Positions 1 to 7,868 of a DNA stretch of 64,000 nucleotides are shown piece by piece. Every line of letters starts with the position of its first letter. Positions within the stretch are counted from its first letter, which is position 1. A model generated the notes under the pieces. That model was not told the origin of the DNA and did no database searches. It worked only from the letters and a program-made list of their open reading frames with translations. This DNA comes from Sulfitobacter sp. DFL-14 (GTDB lineage Bacteria; Pseudomonadota; Alphaproteobacteria; Rhodobacterales; Rhodobacteraceae), in the NCBI RefSeq assembly GCF_003335585.1, contig NZ_QBFD01000015.1, positions 845,073-909,072 on the forward strand, in the 5' to 3' direction. The position numbers and the translations under genes were made by a program.

Positions 1-1110
1 GCTGCGATCGACGCCGCCGAGGTGATCTTTGGCGGGCCCCGGCACCTTGATCTGGTAAACGCAGGAGACAGGGGAGCGCCCTGGCCGGTGCCGTTTTCGG
101 TCGAGCCGGTACTGGCGGCCAAGGGGCGGCGGGTTGTCGTGCTGGCCTCTGGCGATCCGTTCTGGTTCGGGGCGGGCGGCAGTCTGTCGGCGCATCTGGA
201 CCCCGGCGAATGGTGCGTGCTGCCCGCGCCCTCGACGTTTTCATGGGTAGCAGGCGCGCTGGGCTGGCGGTTGGAGGATGTGACCTGCCACGGCCTTCAT
301 GCCGCGCCGCTTGCGCAATTGCGTGCGGTGCTGGCACCCGAGGCGCGGTTCATCTGCCTGTTGCGTGACGGTACGGCTCCTGCCGAACTGGCGCAATGGC
401 TGACCCATGAAGGCGCGGGACAGGCCCGGATCTATGTCTGTGAACGCATGGGCGGCGCCGATCAGCGGGTACGGGAAACCACGGCGCAGGCCTATGACCT
501 GGCCGATGTTGCGGCCCCTGTGGCTGTCGCAGTGGCGCTGCCTGCCGGGGTGGGCCTGCCCCGCAGTTCCGGCCTGCCGGATGATCTTTTTGCCCATGAC
601 GGCCAGATCACCAAGCGGCCCGTGCGGGCCCTGACCCTGTCCGCACTGGCCCCGCGTCCGGGAGAGGTTCTGTGGGACATCGGCGCCGGGTCCGGCTCCA
701 TCTCGGTCGAATGGTGCCTGGCGGGGGGGCTGGCGGTTGCCTTCGAACAGCATGCGGCGCGGGCTGACAATATCATCCGCAACGCCGGGCAGTTCGGGCT
801 TTCCCATCGCCTGACGGTGCATCACGGGGATGCGCGCGCACTGATCGCGGACCGCCCGGCGCCGGATGCGGTGTTCGTAGGGGGCGGCGGCAGTGACGCA
901 TTGTTCGGGGCGCTGCTCGACACTTTGCCCAGGGGCACGCGACTGGTCGCAAATGGGGTCACGCTGGAGACCGAGGCGCGGCTCGCCCGTCTGCATGGCG
1001 AAAGGGGCGGCAGTCTGCTGCGGATCGAACTGGCGGAGGCGGCACCGCTGGGCCGTCTGCGCGGCTGGCAGGCCGCGCGCCCGGTGGTGCAATGGAGCGT
1101 GGTCCTGTGA
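1..1110 (+). CDS. cobL: Precorrin-6Y C5,15-methyltransferase (decarboxylating), 5'-truncated by window edge
   Basis: Cytosolic bifunctional enzyme of the aerobic cobalamin pathway: it methylates precorrin-6B at C5 and C15 with S-adenosylmethionine and decarboxylates the C12 acetate to give precorrin-8x. The reading frame is open from base 1 (AAIDAAEVIFGGPRHL), so the true start lies outside the window; the GTG at 22 is internal. The N-terminal part is a tetrapyrrole-methylase (CbiE-like) domain. The C-terminal part is a CbiT-like methyltransferase with the SAM-binding motif DIGAGSGSISVEW near base 680. It overlaps the next gene (cobE), as is usual in this operon. Family assignment is strong; only the start is missing. 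Confidence 0.93.
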   Translation, partial: AAIDAAEVIFGGPRHLDLVNAGDRGAPWPVPFSVEPVLAAKGRRVVVLASGDPFWFGAGGSLSAHLDPGEWCVLPAPSTFSWVAGALGWRLEDVTCHGLHAAPLAQLRAVLAPEARFICLLRDGTAPAELAQWLTHEGAGQARIYVCERMGGADQRVRETTAQAYDLADVAAPVAVAVALPAGVGLPRSSGLPDDLFAHDGQITKRPVRALTLSALAPRPGEVLWDIGAGSGSISVEWCLAGGLAVAFEQHAARADNIIRNAGQFGLSHRLTVHHGDARALIADRPAPDAVFVGGGGSDALFGALLDTLPRGTRLVANGVTLETEARLARLHGERGGSLLRIELAEAAPLGRLRGWQAARPVVQWSVVL

Positions 1111-1475
1111 GGGTTGTCGGCATAGGGTTTCGCGCGGCGGCCGATCTGGCCAGCCTTCAGGATGCGTTGCAGCAGGTTCTGGATGCGGCGGGGGGCGGCG
1201 GCATCGACGCGGTGGTGACCGAAGCCGCCAAGGCGCGGGAGAAAGTGTTTCGCGAGTTCGCGCAGGTGCTGGGCCTGCCCGGTCTGGGCATTACGGCGCA
1301 GGACCTGGGCCAGATGATCACCCCGACGCAATCGGAGCGGATTCAGGACCGGTTCGGCACCGGATCGCTGGCAGAGGCCGCGGCGCTGGCCGCAGCAGGG
1401 CCAGAGGCGCGGCTGGTTGCGCAACGGGTCGTGTCGGGCGATGGTATGGCCACGGCGGCCCTTGCTGAAAGTTGA
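1107..1475 (+). CDS. cobE: Cobalamin biosynthesis protein CobE
   Basis: Small protein of about 122 residues beginning [20 protein letters not shown], the glycine-rich start typical of the CobE/CbiG C-terminal domain family. Its exact reaction in the aerobic pathway is not settled; CbiG relatives open the ring lactone in the anaerobic pathway. I chose the GTG at 1107 because it overlaps the cobL stop as GTGA; an in-frame ATG at 1092 would add five residues. It sits between cobL and cobM, the usual CobE context. Identification rests on length, the opening motif and position, so it is good but less certain than its neighbours. Confidence 0.85.
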   Translation: MRVVGIGFRAAADLASLQDALQQVLDAAGGGGIDAVVTEAAKAREKVFREFAQVLGLPGLGITAQDLGQMITPTQSERIQDRFGTGSLAEAAALAAAGPEARLVAQRVVSGDGMATAALAES

Positions 1476-1485
1476 GAAGGAAAAC

Positions 1486-2271
1486 ATGACAGTTCATTTC
1501 ATCGGCGCAGGCCCTGGCGCGCCTGACCTGATCACATTGCGGGGGCGCGACCTGATCGCGGCCTGCCCCGTGTGCCTTTATGCCGGGTCGCTGGTGCCCG
1601 AGGCCTTGCTGGCGCATTGCCCCGACGGGGCGAGGATCGTGAACACCGCACGGATGTCGCTGGACGAGATCGTCGCGGAAATTGCCGCTGCCCATGCGGC
1701 GGGCCATGACGTCGCGCGGCTGCATTCCGGCGACCTGTCGGTCTGGTCCGCGATGGGCGAGCAGCTGCGCCGGTTGCGGGCGCTGGATATTCCCTATGAC
1801 GTGACACCCGGCGTGCCGTCCTTTGCCGCCGCCGCTGCGGCGCTGAATGCGGAGCTGACCCTGCCGGGTGTCGTGCAATCGGTGGTGCTGACGCGCACTT
1901 CGGGCCGTGCGACCGCGATGCCGGAGGGCGAAACGCTGGAGAATTTTGCGCGCACCGGCGCGACGCTTGCAATCCACCTGTCGGTTCATGTGCTGGAAAA
2001 GGTGGTGGCTGACCTGACACCGCATTATGGCGCGGAATGTCCGGTGGCCGTGGTCTGGCGTGCAAGCTGGCCGGATCAGCGGGTGGTCAAGGCCACCCTT
2101 GCCACTTTGCAGACCGCCATCGGCGAAGAGATGGAGCGCACGGCGCTGATCCTCGTGGGCCATGCGATCGGGGCAGAGGATTTCGGCGAGAGCAGGCTTT
2201 ACGCCGGCGACTACGACCGCCGGTTCCGGCCTATTGGCACCGATCCGCGTTTTCCGGAGACGGCGGAATGA
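1486..2271 (+). CDS. cobM: Precorrin-4 C11-methyltransferase
   Basis: SAM-dependent tetrapyrrole methylase that methylates precorrin-4 at C11 to give precorrin-5 in the cytosol. The protein opens [20 protein letters not shown], the P-loop-like glycine stretch of the family, and carries the second conserved block around [17 protein letters not shown] with DVTPGVPSF after it. The start at 1486 is preceded by GAAGGAAAAC, a sensible ribosome binding site; an open frame extends upstream to 1417 but overlaps cobE and lacks family similarity. Length is about 261 residues, normal for CobM. The stop overlaps the cobB start as ATGA. Confidence 0.95.
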   Translation: MTVHFIGAGPGAPDLITLRGRDLIAACPVCLYAGSLVPEALLAHCPDGARIVNTARMSLDEIVAEIAAAHAAGHDVARLHSGDLSVWSAMGEQLRRLRALDIPYDVTPGVPSFAAAAAALNAELTLPGVVQSVVLTRTSGRATAMPEGETLENFARTGATLAIHLSVHVLEKVVADLTPHYGAECPVAVVWRASWPDQRVVKATLATLQTAIGEEMERTALILVGHAIGAEDFGESRLYAGDYDRRFRPIGTDPRFPETAE

Positions 2272-3590
2272 TCCCGCCCGGGCTGATGATCTCTGCCCCC
2301 TCCTCGGGGACGGGCAAGACCACGCTGATGCTGGGTCTGCTGGCGGCATTCCGGGCGCAGGGGCTGAACGTGCAACCGTTCAAGAGCGGGCCGGACTACA
2401 TTGATCCCGCATTCCATACGGCGGCGTCTGGTCTGGCCTCCTTCAACCTTGACAGTTGGTCGATGGAGCGCGCCGTCATCGACGGGCTGGTGGGCAACGC
2501 CACCGGGGCGGACCTGATCCTGGCCGAAGGGTCGATGGGGCTGTTCGACGGCGTGGCCATTCCCGGGGCCTGCGGCAACGGGGCCAGCGCCGACATTGCG
2601 GCGCATATGGGCTGGCCCGTGGTGCTGGTCCTGGATGTCTCCGGGGCGGCGCAATCCGTCGCGGCCACTGCACGCGGGTTTCGCGACATGCGGCCGGATG
2701 TGACCCTGGCAGGCGTGGTACTGAACCGCGTCGCCTCGCCCCGGCATGATACGCTGGTGCGCGCGGGCATGGAGCAGGTGGGCATCCGGGTGCTGGGCTC
2801 CCTGCCCCGGCAGAACGGGGTCGAACTGCCCGAAAGGCACCTGGGGCTGGTACAGGCAGGCGAGCAGGAAAACCTGCCGCAGATTCTGGCCGATGCCGCT
2901 GCATTCATTTCCGAACATGTTGATCTGGCGGCCCTGCGCGCAGCGGCGGCAGGCACATTGTCGAAGGCGCCACCACCGGCACAAATCGTCCCGCCGGGAC
3001 AGAGAATTGCACTGGCGCAGGACAATGCATTCGCTTTTGTCTATCCGCATCTGCTGGCCGGTTGGCGCGCCGCCGGGGCCGAGGTGATACCCTTCTCGCC
3101 GCTGGCGGATGAGGCACCGGACAGCGGTGCCGATGTCTGCTGGTTGCCGGGCGGATATCCCGAATTGCACGCGGGCAAGCTGGCCGCGGCAGAGAGATTT
3201 CGCGCGGGCCTGATCGAGTTTGCGCAGACCAGGCCGGTCCATGGCGAATGCGGTGGCTATATGGCCATGGGGGCCGGGCTGGTGGACAAGGACGGCATTC
3301 GCCACCGTATGGTCGGGTTGCTGGGGCTGGAAACATCCTTTGCCAAGCGGAAGATGCACCTCGGCTACCGAAAGGCCGAGCTGAACGCGGCCATTCCCGG
3401 CCAGACCATACGGGGGCGTCTGCGTGGGCATGAGTTTCACTATGCCACCATCCTCGAAGAGCCCGACGCGCCATTGGCCCGGATCACCGACAGCAACGAT
3501 CTGGAGGTGCCGGAAACCGGATCGGTGCGCCGGTTCGAGGGGGGCGGCGTTGCGACAGGTACGTTCTTTCACATGATCGGTGACGGCTGA
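2268..3590 (+). CDS. cobB: Hydrogenobyrinate/cobyrinate a,c-diamide synthase
   Basis: ATP- and glutamine-dependent amidase that amidates the a and c acetate side chains of the corrin ring. The N-terminal half is a P-loop ATPase domain ([17 protein letters not shown] near residue 10, then [13 protein letters not shown]). The C-terminal half is a class I glutamine-amidotransferase-like domain with the nucleophile motif [13 protein letters not shown]. Length is 440 residues, normal for the family. The start at 2268 is chosen because it overlaps cobM as ATGA; the frame is open further upstream but that part is antisense-like noise inside cobM. It ends against cobA with a TGATG overlap. Confidence 0.95.
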   Translation: MIPPGLMISAPSSGTGKTTLMLGLLAAFRAQGLNVQPFKSGPDYIDPAFHTAASGLASFNLDSWSMERAVIDGLVGNATGADLILAEGSMGLFDGVAIPGACGNGASADIAAHMGWPVVLVLDVSGAAQSVAATARGFRDMRPDVTLAGVVLNRVASPRHDTLVRAGMEQVGIRVLGSLPRQNGVELPERHLGLVQAGEQENLPQILADAAAFISEHVDLAALRAAAAGTLSKAPPPAQIVPPGQRIALAQDNAFAFVYPHLLAGWRAAGAEVIPFSPLADEAPDSGADVCWLPGGYPELHAGKLAAAERFRAGLIEFAQTRPVHGECGGYMAMGAGLVDKDGIRHRMVGLLGLETSFAKRKMHLGYRKAELNAAIPGQTIRGRLRGHEFHYATILEEPDAPLARITDSNDLEVPETGSVRRFEGGGVATGTFFHMIGDG

Positions 3591-4315
3591 TGAGCGGTTT
3601 TGTTTCTTTTGTCTCTTCCGGCCCCGGTGATCCGGAACTGCTGACCGTCAAGGCGGTGGACCGGCTGCAAAAGGCCGAGGTGGTATTGTTCGACGACCTC
3701 AGTTCGGGGCCGATTCTGGAACATGCCAATGCTGATGCCGATCTGATCGGCGTGGGCAAACGCGCCGGACGGGCCTCGCCCAAGCAGGATCATGTCAGCC
3801 GGGTTCTGGTGGACCACGCTGCCGCAGGCATGCGTGTCGTGCGGCTCAAATCCGGCGACAGCGGCATGTTTGGCCGGCTGGAGGAGGAAATCACCGCCCT
3901 GCGTGCTGCCGACATCCCGTTCGAGATCATACCCGGTGTCACCTCGGCCTCTGCCGGGGCTGCGGTTGCGGGCATCCCGCTGACCCGGCGGCTGACGGCG
4001 CGGCGGGTGCAGTTCATCACCGGTGCGGATGTGACCGGCGAACTGCCGCCCGATGTGAACATGGCGGCCCTGGCCGATCCGCTGGCCACGACGGTGATCT
4101 ACATGGGCAAGCGGACCTTTCCGGGTCTGGCGGCGCGCCTGCTGGAGCACGGGCTGTCCCCCGATACCCCCGCCCTGCTGGCCGAGGCGGTGTCGACGCC
4201 GGCGGAAAAGCTGCAGTGGTTCACCATCGCGACACTTGTGGCCTATCTGGAGACGACCACCAGCACCACGCCCGCGCTGATCTATTACGGCGCGCTGGCG
4301 GAGCCGGGGTTGTGA
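3590..4315 (+). CDS. cobA: Uroporphyrinogen-III C-methyltransferase
   Basis: SUMT enzyme: transfers two methyl groups from SAM to uroporphyrinogen III at C2 and C7, giving precorrin-2, the branch point into corrins. At 241 residues it is the stand-alone CobA form, without the CysG dehydrogenase/chelatase part. Family motifs are visible: FVSSGPGDPELLTVKA at the N terminus, LFDDLSSG, RLKSGDSGMFGR and IPGVTSASAGAAVAGIPLT. One position usually seen as GDPF/GDPY in SUMT is GDSGMFGR here, close to family consensus. Start overlaps the cobB stop, so translation is probably coupled. Confidence 0.93.
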   Translation: MSGFVSFVSSGPGDPELLTVKAVDRLQKAEVVLFDDLSSGPILEHANADADLIGVGKRAGRASPKQDHVSRVLVDHAAAGMRVVRLKSGDSGMFGRLEEEITALRAADIPFEIIPGVTSASAGAAVAGIPLTRRLTARRVQFITGADVTGELPPDVNMAALADPLATTVIYMGKRTFPGLAARLLEHGLSPDTPALLAEAVSTPAEKLQWFTIATLVAYLETTTSTTPALIYYGALAEPGL

Positions 4316-4614
4316 CGGTGTTTGTCTGCGGTTCCTGTCCGGAAGGCACGGGTTTCGTCGAGATGATGCGCCGTGGCCTGCCGGAAGAGGAGGTGAAGCA
4401 GATCGACTGCATGTCCGGCTGTACCCGGCCGCAGACCGTTGCCTTTCGGGTGACGGGCAAGGTGGCCTATCTGTTTGGCGACATCACGGCGGATGATCTG
4501 GGGGATCTGCAACGGTTTGCGGCACTATATGCGGCATCATCCGATGGCACCTTTGCCGATGCTCGGGTGCTGGGCGGGTTGCGGATGAAAGCCATCGCGC
4601 GGATTCCGGGATGA
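4312..4614 (+). CDS. DUF1636 family ferredoxin-like protein in cobalamin operon
   Basis: About 100 residues from a GTG at 4312 that overlaps the cobA stop (GTGA); the frame is open back to 4216 but only within cobA. Four cysteines stand in two pairs near the N terminus (CGSC and, about 30 residues on, CMSGC), a spacing like thioredoxin-fold [2Fe-2S] ferredoxins and the DUF1636 family, which is known from cobalamin clusters. Function is not established. From context it could deliver electrons or metal to a step of the pathway, for example cobalt reduction, but that is inference. The stop overlaps the cobF start. Confidence 0.8.
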   Translation: MTVFVCGSCPEGTGFVEMMRRGLPEEEVKQIDCMSGCTRPQTVAFRVTGKVAYLFGDITADDLGDLQRFAALYAASSDGTFADARVLGGLRMKAIARIPG

Positions 4615-5369
4615 GCGGGTTGCACCTGACCCTGATCGGTATCGGCACCGGCAACCCCGAGCATCTGACGTTGCAGGCCATCCGGGCGATCAACGCGCAG
4701 GACCTGATCCTGATCCCGCGCAAGGGGCCGGGCAAGGATGACCTTGCAGAGCTGCGCCGCGCCATCTGCGACGAGGTTTTGGAAAACGAGGCCACGCGCA
4801 TCGTGGAATTCGACCTGCCGGTCCGCAACGCGGCAACAGCGGATTACCGGCGTCGGGTGGATGATTGGCATGACGCGATTGCCGAGGCCTGGCGCGGGGC
4901 GATGGCGGAGCAACCGGAGGCGGCGCGGGTGGCGCTGCTGGTCTGGGGCGATCCGTCGCTTTACGACAGCACCCTGCGTATTGCTGCGCGGCTGGACCCG
5001 CCACCGCAGGTCGAGGTGATCCCCGGGATCACGTCACTGCAGGCGCTGACAGCGGCCCATGCCATTCCGGTCAACGAGATCGGGGCGCCTTTTGTCGTGA
5101 CGACGGGACGGCGCTTGCGGGACGCGGGCTGGCCTGAAGGGATCGACACGCTGGTGGTAATGCTGGACGGAACCTGCGCTTTTGCCGATATCGACGCCGG
5201 AGGGGTGCATATCTGGTGGGGCGGATACGTCGGCATGCCGGAGCAGATCATTTGCGAAGGCCCGCTGGCCGAGGTCGCGGCGCGGATCGTTCAGATGCGG
5301 GCCGAGGCGCGGGCGCGGCATGGGTGGATCATGGATATCTACATCCTGCGCAGGGATCATAGCGTCTGA
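4611..5369 (+). CDS. cobF: Precorrin-6A synthase (deacetylating)
   Basis: SAM-dependent methylase that methylates precorrin-5 at C1 with loss of the extruded acetyl fragment, a step specific to the oxygen-dependent pathway. The protein (252 residues) opens LHLTLIGIGTGNPEHLTLQ and carries LIPRKGPGKDDLAELRR, LVWGDPSLYDSTLRI and VIPGITSLQALTAAHAIP, all CobF-like. Its presence marks the operon as aerobic-type. The gene ends inside a long palindrome (5361-5459) shared with the convergent arfB. Confidence 0.95.
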   Translation: MSGLHLTLIGIGTGNPEHLTLQAIRAINAQDLILIPRKGPGKDDLAELRRAICDEVLENEATRIVEFDLPVRNAATADYRRRVDDWHDAIAEAWRGAMAEQPEAARVALLVWGDPSLYDSTLRIAARLDPPPQVEVIPGITSLQALTAAHAIPVNEIGAPFVVTTGRRLRDAGWPEGIDTLVVMLDGTCAFADIDAGGVHIWWGGYVGMPEQIICEGPLAEVAARIVQMRAEARARHGWIMDIYILRRDHSV

Positions 5370-5459
5370 CGAAATACCTGAAGCATCATGCATCACGTAA
5401 CGCGTTGAAATCTCTGATTTCAGGCAGCGTTACGTGATTCAGGTTTTTCGCATGACGCT
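5361..5459. repeat. Nested 99-bp palindrome, repeat family C (full copy), likely bidirectional terminator
   Basis: Nested inverted repeats between the convergent genes cobF and arfB. Paired arms read directly: AGCGTC 5361-5366 with GACGCT 5454-5459; CGAAA 5370-5374 with TTTCG 5446-5450; CCTGAA 5377-5382 with TTCAGG 5438-5443; ATCACGTAACGC 5392-5403 with GCGTTACGTGAT 5427-5438; GAAAT 5407-5411 with ATTTC 5417-5421. The ends overlap or abut both stop codons. A second, 37-bp half copy at 57803-57839 matches the right arm at 28 of 37 positions, also between convergent genes. Confidence 0.8.
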
Positions 5460-5882
5460 TTAGTCCGATGGGTCGACCTTGCCCCGCATGGCCTTGACCT
5501 CTCCCCGGACCTTTTTCGATTTCAGGCGGCGCTTCTTTGATCCCAGCGTCGGGCGTGTGGGGATGCGGCGCTTGGGCGGTGTCAGGGCCTTTTTGATCAG
5601 CTCGGCCAGACGGTCGCGGGCAATATCCCTGTTCCGGGCCTGACTGCGGGTTTCATCGCATTGCAGGATCAGCGCGCCCTCGTTCGTCCAGCGGCGCCCG
5701 GCAAGACGGCGCAGGCGCGCTTTCACGGGGCCGGTCAGGGAGGGCGAAGTTGCCGCCTCGAAACGCAGTTCGACGGCGGTTGCCACCTTGTTGACGTTTT
5801 GGCCGCCCGGGCCTGAGGCACGCACGAAATTCTCCGTGAGCTCCCAGTCCTGAATGGCGATGGTATCCGTGATCCTCAGCAT
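5460..5882 (-). CDS. arfB: Alternative ribosome-rescue factor / peptidyl-tRNA hydrolase ArfB
   Basis: Release-factor-like protein of 140 residues that frees ribosomes stalled on broken mRNA by hydrolysing peptidyl-tRNA. It has the catalytic motif GPGGQNVNK near residue 24-32 and the long basic tail rich in K and R (KKRRLKSKKVRGEVKAMRG) that in ArfB/YaeJ enters the empty mRNA channel. It lacks a codon-recognition domain, consistent with ArfB rather than PrfA/B. I chose the ATG at 5882 because family similarity starts there (MLRITDTIAIQDWEL); the frame runs upstream to 5951 but crosses a terminator hairpin. Confidence 0.93.
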   Translation of the reverse strand: MLRITDTIAIQDWELTENFVRASGPGGQNVNKVATAVELRFEAATSPSLTGPVKARLRRLAGRRWTNEGALILQCDETRSQARNRDIARDRLAELIKKALTPPKRRIPTRPTLGSKKRRLKSKKVRGEVKAMRGKVDPSD

Positions 5883-5921
5883 TTTCGTATCTTTGCATCT
5901 GGCGTGGGCGAATTGAACATG

Positions 5922-5949
5922 AAAAGGGCCGCCCCGGTCGGAGCGGCCC
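5922..5949 (-). terminator. Rho-independent terminator of the minus-strand unit upstream of arfB
   Basis: On the minus strand GGGCCGC (5949-5943) pairs with GCGGCCC (5931-5925) and is followed by TTTT (5925/5922). It cannot serve arfB, which starts downstream of it, so it implies a short transcript ending here. The U tract is short, so efficiency is uncertain. Confidence 0.6.
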
Positions 5950-6107
5950 AATTGTCGGTTTGGCGAATGGTTTCAGGAGGTGGGTCGGTTAGACCATCTG
6001 TCCACTCGGGATTTCAGCTGCCAGGGGCTGCCCTAGCAGGAGGTCCTCCAAGCTGTTCCGACACCTCGCTCCAATACCTTTCTTGACACTGGATCACCTC
6101 CTTTACA
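5922..6107 (-). ncRNA. Candidate small RNA or leader-peptide unit with perfect anti-16S Shine-Dalgarno and internal anti-SD motifs
   Basis: The minus strand carries AAAGGAGGTGATCCAG (6104-6089), complementary over 16 nt to the 3' end of 16S rRNA. Seven nucleotides after GGAGG a GTG at 6089 opens an 18-codon frame (VSRKVLERGVGTAWRTSC) that stops at 6033. The transcript then contains two copies of ACCTCCT, itself an anti-Shine-Dalgarno sequence (6044-6038 inside a GGAGGACCTCC foldback, and 5981-5975), and ends at the hairpin 5949-5922. This could be a regulatory sRNA with anti-SD loops, as in some alphaproteobacterial sRNAs, or a translated leader. The structure is seen; the function is inferred. 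Confidence 0.45.
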
Positions 6108-6215
6108 TTTGTTGAACTCAACCTCAGGTTTGCACAGGTTTTTCAAAACGCAAAGAGATTTTTTGCAGCAGGCGTGATCCTGCGCTGCGGCTGCGCCGCG
6201 CGTGATTCATTTTTA

Positions 6216-6242
6216 GGCATGGGGGAGGTTATCCCCCATGCC
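6216..6242. terminator. Strong 11-bp hairpin downstream of queuosine-precursor transporter
   Basis: GGCATGGGGGA (6216-6226) and TCCCCCATGCC (6232-6242) form a perfect 11-bp stem with a 5-nt loop, about 30 nt downstream of the minus-strand stop at 6274. The T run lies on the wrong side for a classical minus-strand terminator, so it may be a processing or stability hairpin instead. Confidence 0.5.
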
Positions 6243-6273
6243 TGCTGAGTATTTCCGGAACTAAGAAGCCAGG

Positions 6274-6894
6274 TCAGGCCGACCGCGTCAGCCGCGCGGT
6301 GATGATCCGGAACGGGATCAGCGCGATCAGCGCGATGGAGAGCTTTACCGACCAATCCGCAATCGCGAGCGAGACCCAGAGCGGGGCCATGGGACCAACG
6401 CCAAGAAGTGGCAGCGTTTCCGCCGCCCAGGAGACATCCGTGGCCGGGTGGATAAAGCTGAGGCTGCCTGCGAAGGCGATGGAAAAGAACAGCGCGGTGT
6501 CGATGCTGCTGCCGACCAGCGTGCTGACCAGCGGCGCGCGCCACCACTTGCCACCACGCAGGGCGGCGAAGACCGAGACGTCGATCAGCTGTGCCACAAG
6601 GAATGCGACGCCGGAGCCGGTGGCGATGCGCAGCGTGACCAGCGGGCCGAATTCACCCATGATCTGCGTGCCGATCAGCGAGCAGACAAGGCCCACCACG
6701 AAACCCACCATGACGATGCGGCGGGCGGCGGAAGCACCATAGACGCGGTTCATGATGTCGGTGACCAGGAAGGCCAGCGGATAGGTGAAGGCGCCCCATG
6801 TCAGCCATTGGCCGAACAGGAACTGGACCAGGATATTGGAGGCCACGACGATGGCGGCCATGGCAAGGATGCCGGGGAGAAATGTGCGTGTCAT
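6274..6894 (-). CDS. yhhQ: Queuosine precursor transporter (VUT family, YhhQ/COG1738)
   Basis: Inner-membrane protein of 206 residues with about six hydrophobic segments (for example TFLPGILAMAAIVVASNILV, TYPLAFLVTDIMNRVYG). The block PLAFLVTDIMNRVYGASAAR is characteristic of the VUT/YhhQ family, which imports queuosine precursors such as preQ0 or preQ1 for tRNA modification. The ATG at 6894 follows directly after a riboswitch-like element (6901-6930), which supports both the start and the substrate. An upstream in-frame ATG at 6969 would run through that element and is rejected. Family is firm; which precursor is carried is inferred. Confidence 0.9.
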   Translation of the reverse strand: MTRTFLPGILAMAAIVVASNILVQFLFGQWLTWGAFTYPLAFLVTDIMNRVYGASAARRIVMVGFVVGLVCSLIGTQIMGEFGPLVTLRIATGSGVAFLVAQLIDVSVFAALRGGKWWRAPLVSTLVGSSIDTALFFSIAFAGSLSFIHPATDVSWAAETLPLLGVGPMAPLWVSLAIADWSVKLSIALIALIPFRIITARLTRSA

Positions 6895-6900
6895 GTTTGA

Positions 6901-6930
6901 ACCGTTTTTTGCAAGGGTGCGGCGACTTGG
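6901..6930 (-). promoter_or_regulatory. Probable preQ1-I (class I) riboswitch
   Basis: On the minus strand, just upstream of the transporter ATG, the order is CCAAG, TCGCCGCACC, CTTGC, AAAAAA, CGG. CAAG (6929-6926) pairs with CTTG (6915-6912); the CCG in the loop can pair with the CGG after the A run to give the H-type pseudoknot of preQ1-I aptamers, whose hallmarks are a GUCGC-like or UAGC-like loop and an A-rich tail. The tail is adjacent to the start codon, so ligand binding would block initiation. P1 is only 4 bp, so this remains a strong candidate rather than proof. Confidence 0.7.
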
Positions 6931-6986
6931 CCCGTGGAGCATCCCCGGACAGGGCGGCTTTAGTGGCATAGCGGCGTGCTTGCAAG

Positions 6987-7868
6987 TTATTTGGTCAGAA
7001 CGAATTCGACGATCTGGGTCCGCTGGATGCGCAGGAAGTTGTCGTCGGAGATCATCGTGATCCGTGTGTTTCCCGCCGGATCGCGCCAGAGGCTCAGGGA
7101 TTCCAGGTTGTCGAACCGTCCGGGCAGGGTGGTGAGCAGCGTGGTTTCACCCAGGCCGGGGGCTGCAAGGTCGAAGCGGCGGATACGGGTGCGGAAGCCC
7201 AGTGGCGTCACGGTGCGTTCGGCCAGATAGAGCAGTCCATCCGCATCGAAATCCGCGCCGACCGGCAGGAAGGGGCCGCGCCGGGGGATATGCCCGGTCA
7301 CGCGCCAGCGCCTGCCGTCAAATCGGTAGATGGGGAAACCTTCGCGTTCTGAACCTCTGTTTTCCGGAATGGCGAAGAGGCTGCCATCGCGATGGACTGC
7401 CAGTGCTTCGAGCCCGTTGTTGCGGGGAAATCCTGCGAAATCCGGGTGATCGGGCAGACGGCCCGCCGCCCCGGTTTGCAGGTTCACGCGCCCGACCCGA
7501 TGATCATGTTCAAAGGAGACATAGGCGGCGCCATCCGCCGAAATCGCCAGACCTTCGGAATCGGCGGCGTTGTTGCGGAGGGGCTTACCGCTGAGGTACG
7601 CCAGCGGTTTGCGGCTGAGGGTCTGGATGGCGGTAATCTGTCCCGCGCGGCGGATCAGCCTGACACGGACCAGGCTGGACCGGTCCGTCACCAGATAGGC
7701 AGTGTTGCCATCCGCGCCGATCTCCATCCCGGAAAAGCCGCCGAACCAGGGGTCCGGCAGGGACCAAAGGACATTGGACGTCAGGCGCAGCCCCTCGGCC
7801 TGTGCGAGGGATGCACAGGCCAAGGCCGCCGCGATGGACAGAATCAGTTTTCGAGGACGGATTTGCAT
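6987..7868 (-). CDS. Esterase-like activity of phytase family protein, secreted
   Basis: Protein of 293 residues with a clear signal peptide (KLILSIAAALACASLAQA, cleavage near residue 24). The mature part looks like a phytase-like beta-propeller: FSGMEIGADGNTAYLVTDRS, ADSEGLAISADGAAYVSFE, GLEALAVHRDGSLFAIPE and VGADFDADGLLYLAER are repeated blade-like segments. The family is annotated as esterase-like phytase; substrates are not known. It overlaps the mepA stop by 25 nt and is probably the last gene of the MFS-mepA operon. Exported, likely periplasmic. Confidence 0.8.
   Translation of the reverse strand: MQIRPRKLILSIAAALACASLAQAEGLRLTSNVLWSLPDPWFGGFSGMEIGADGNTAYLVTDRSSLVRVRLIRRAGQITAIQTLSRKPLAYLSGKPLRNNAADSEGLAISADGAAYVSFEHDHRVGRVNLQTGAAGRLPDHPDFAGFPRNNGLEALAVHRDGSLFAIPENRGSEREGFPIYRFDGRRWRVTGHIPRRGPFLPVGADFDADGLLYLAERTVTPLGFRTRIRRFDLAAPGLGETTLLTTLPGRFDNLESLSLWRDPAGNTRITMISDDNFLRIQRTQIVEFVLTK

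Larger units (their letters stand above)
5883..6273. other. Gene-poor interval between arfB and the queuosine-precursor transporter
   Basis: Apart from the small minus-strand unit (5922-6107) and the hairpin at 6216-6242, listed separately, I see no convincing protein gene here. A plus-strand 60-codon frame at 5904-6086 has no recognisable similarity and runs through the terminator, so I do not call it. Confidence 0.6.

Noticed and set aside
5904..6086. 60-codon plus-strand frame upstream of arfB
   Set aside because: Crosses the terminator hairpin and the anti-SD region, no ribosome binding site or similarity.
6089..6104. 16-nt match to the 3' end of 16S rRNA on the plus strand, suggesting an rRNA fragment
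   Set aside because: Nothing before it resembles 16S rRNA; the match is explained by an extended Shine-Dalgarno on the minus strand, followed by a start codon at the right distance.
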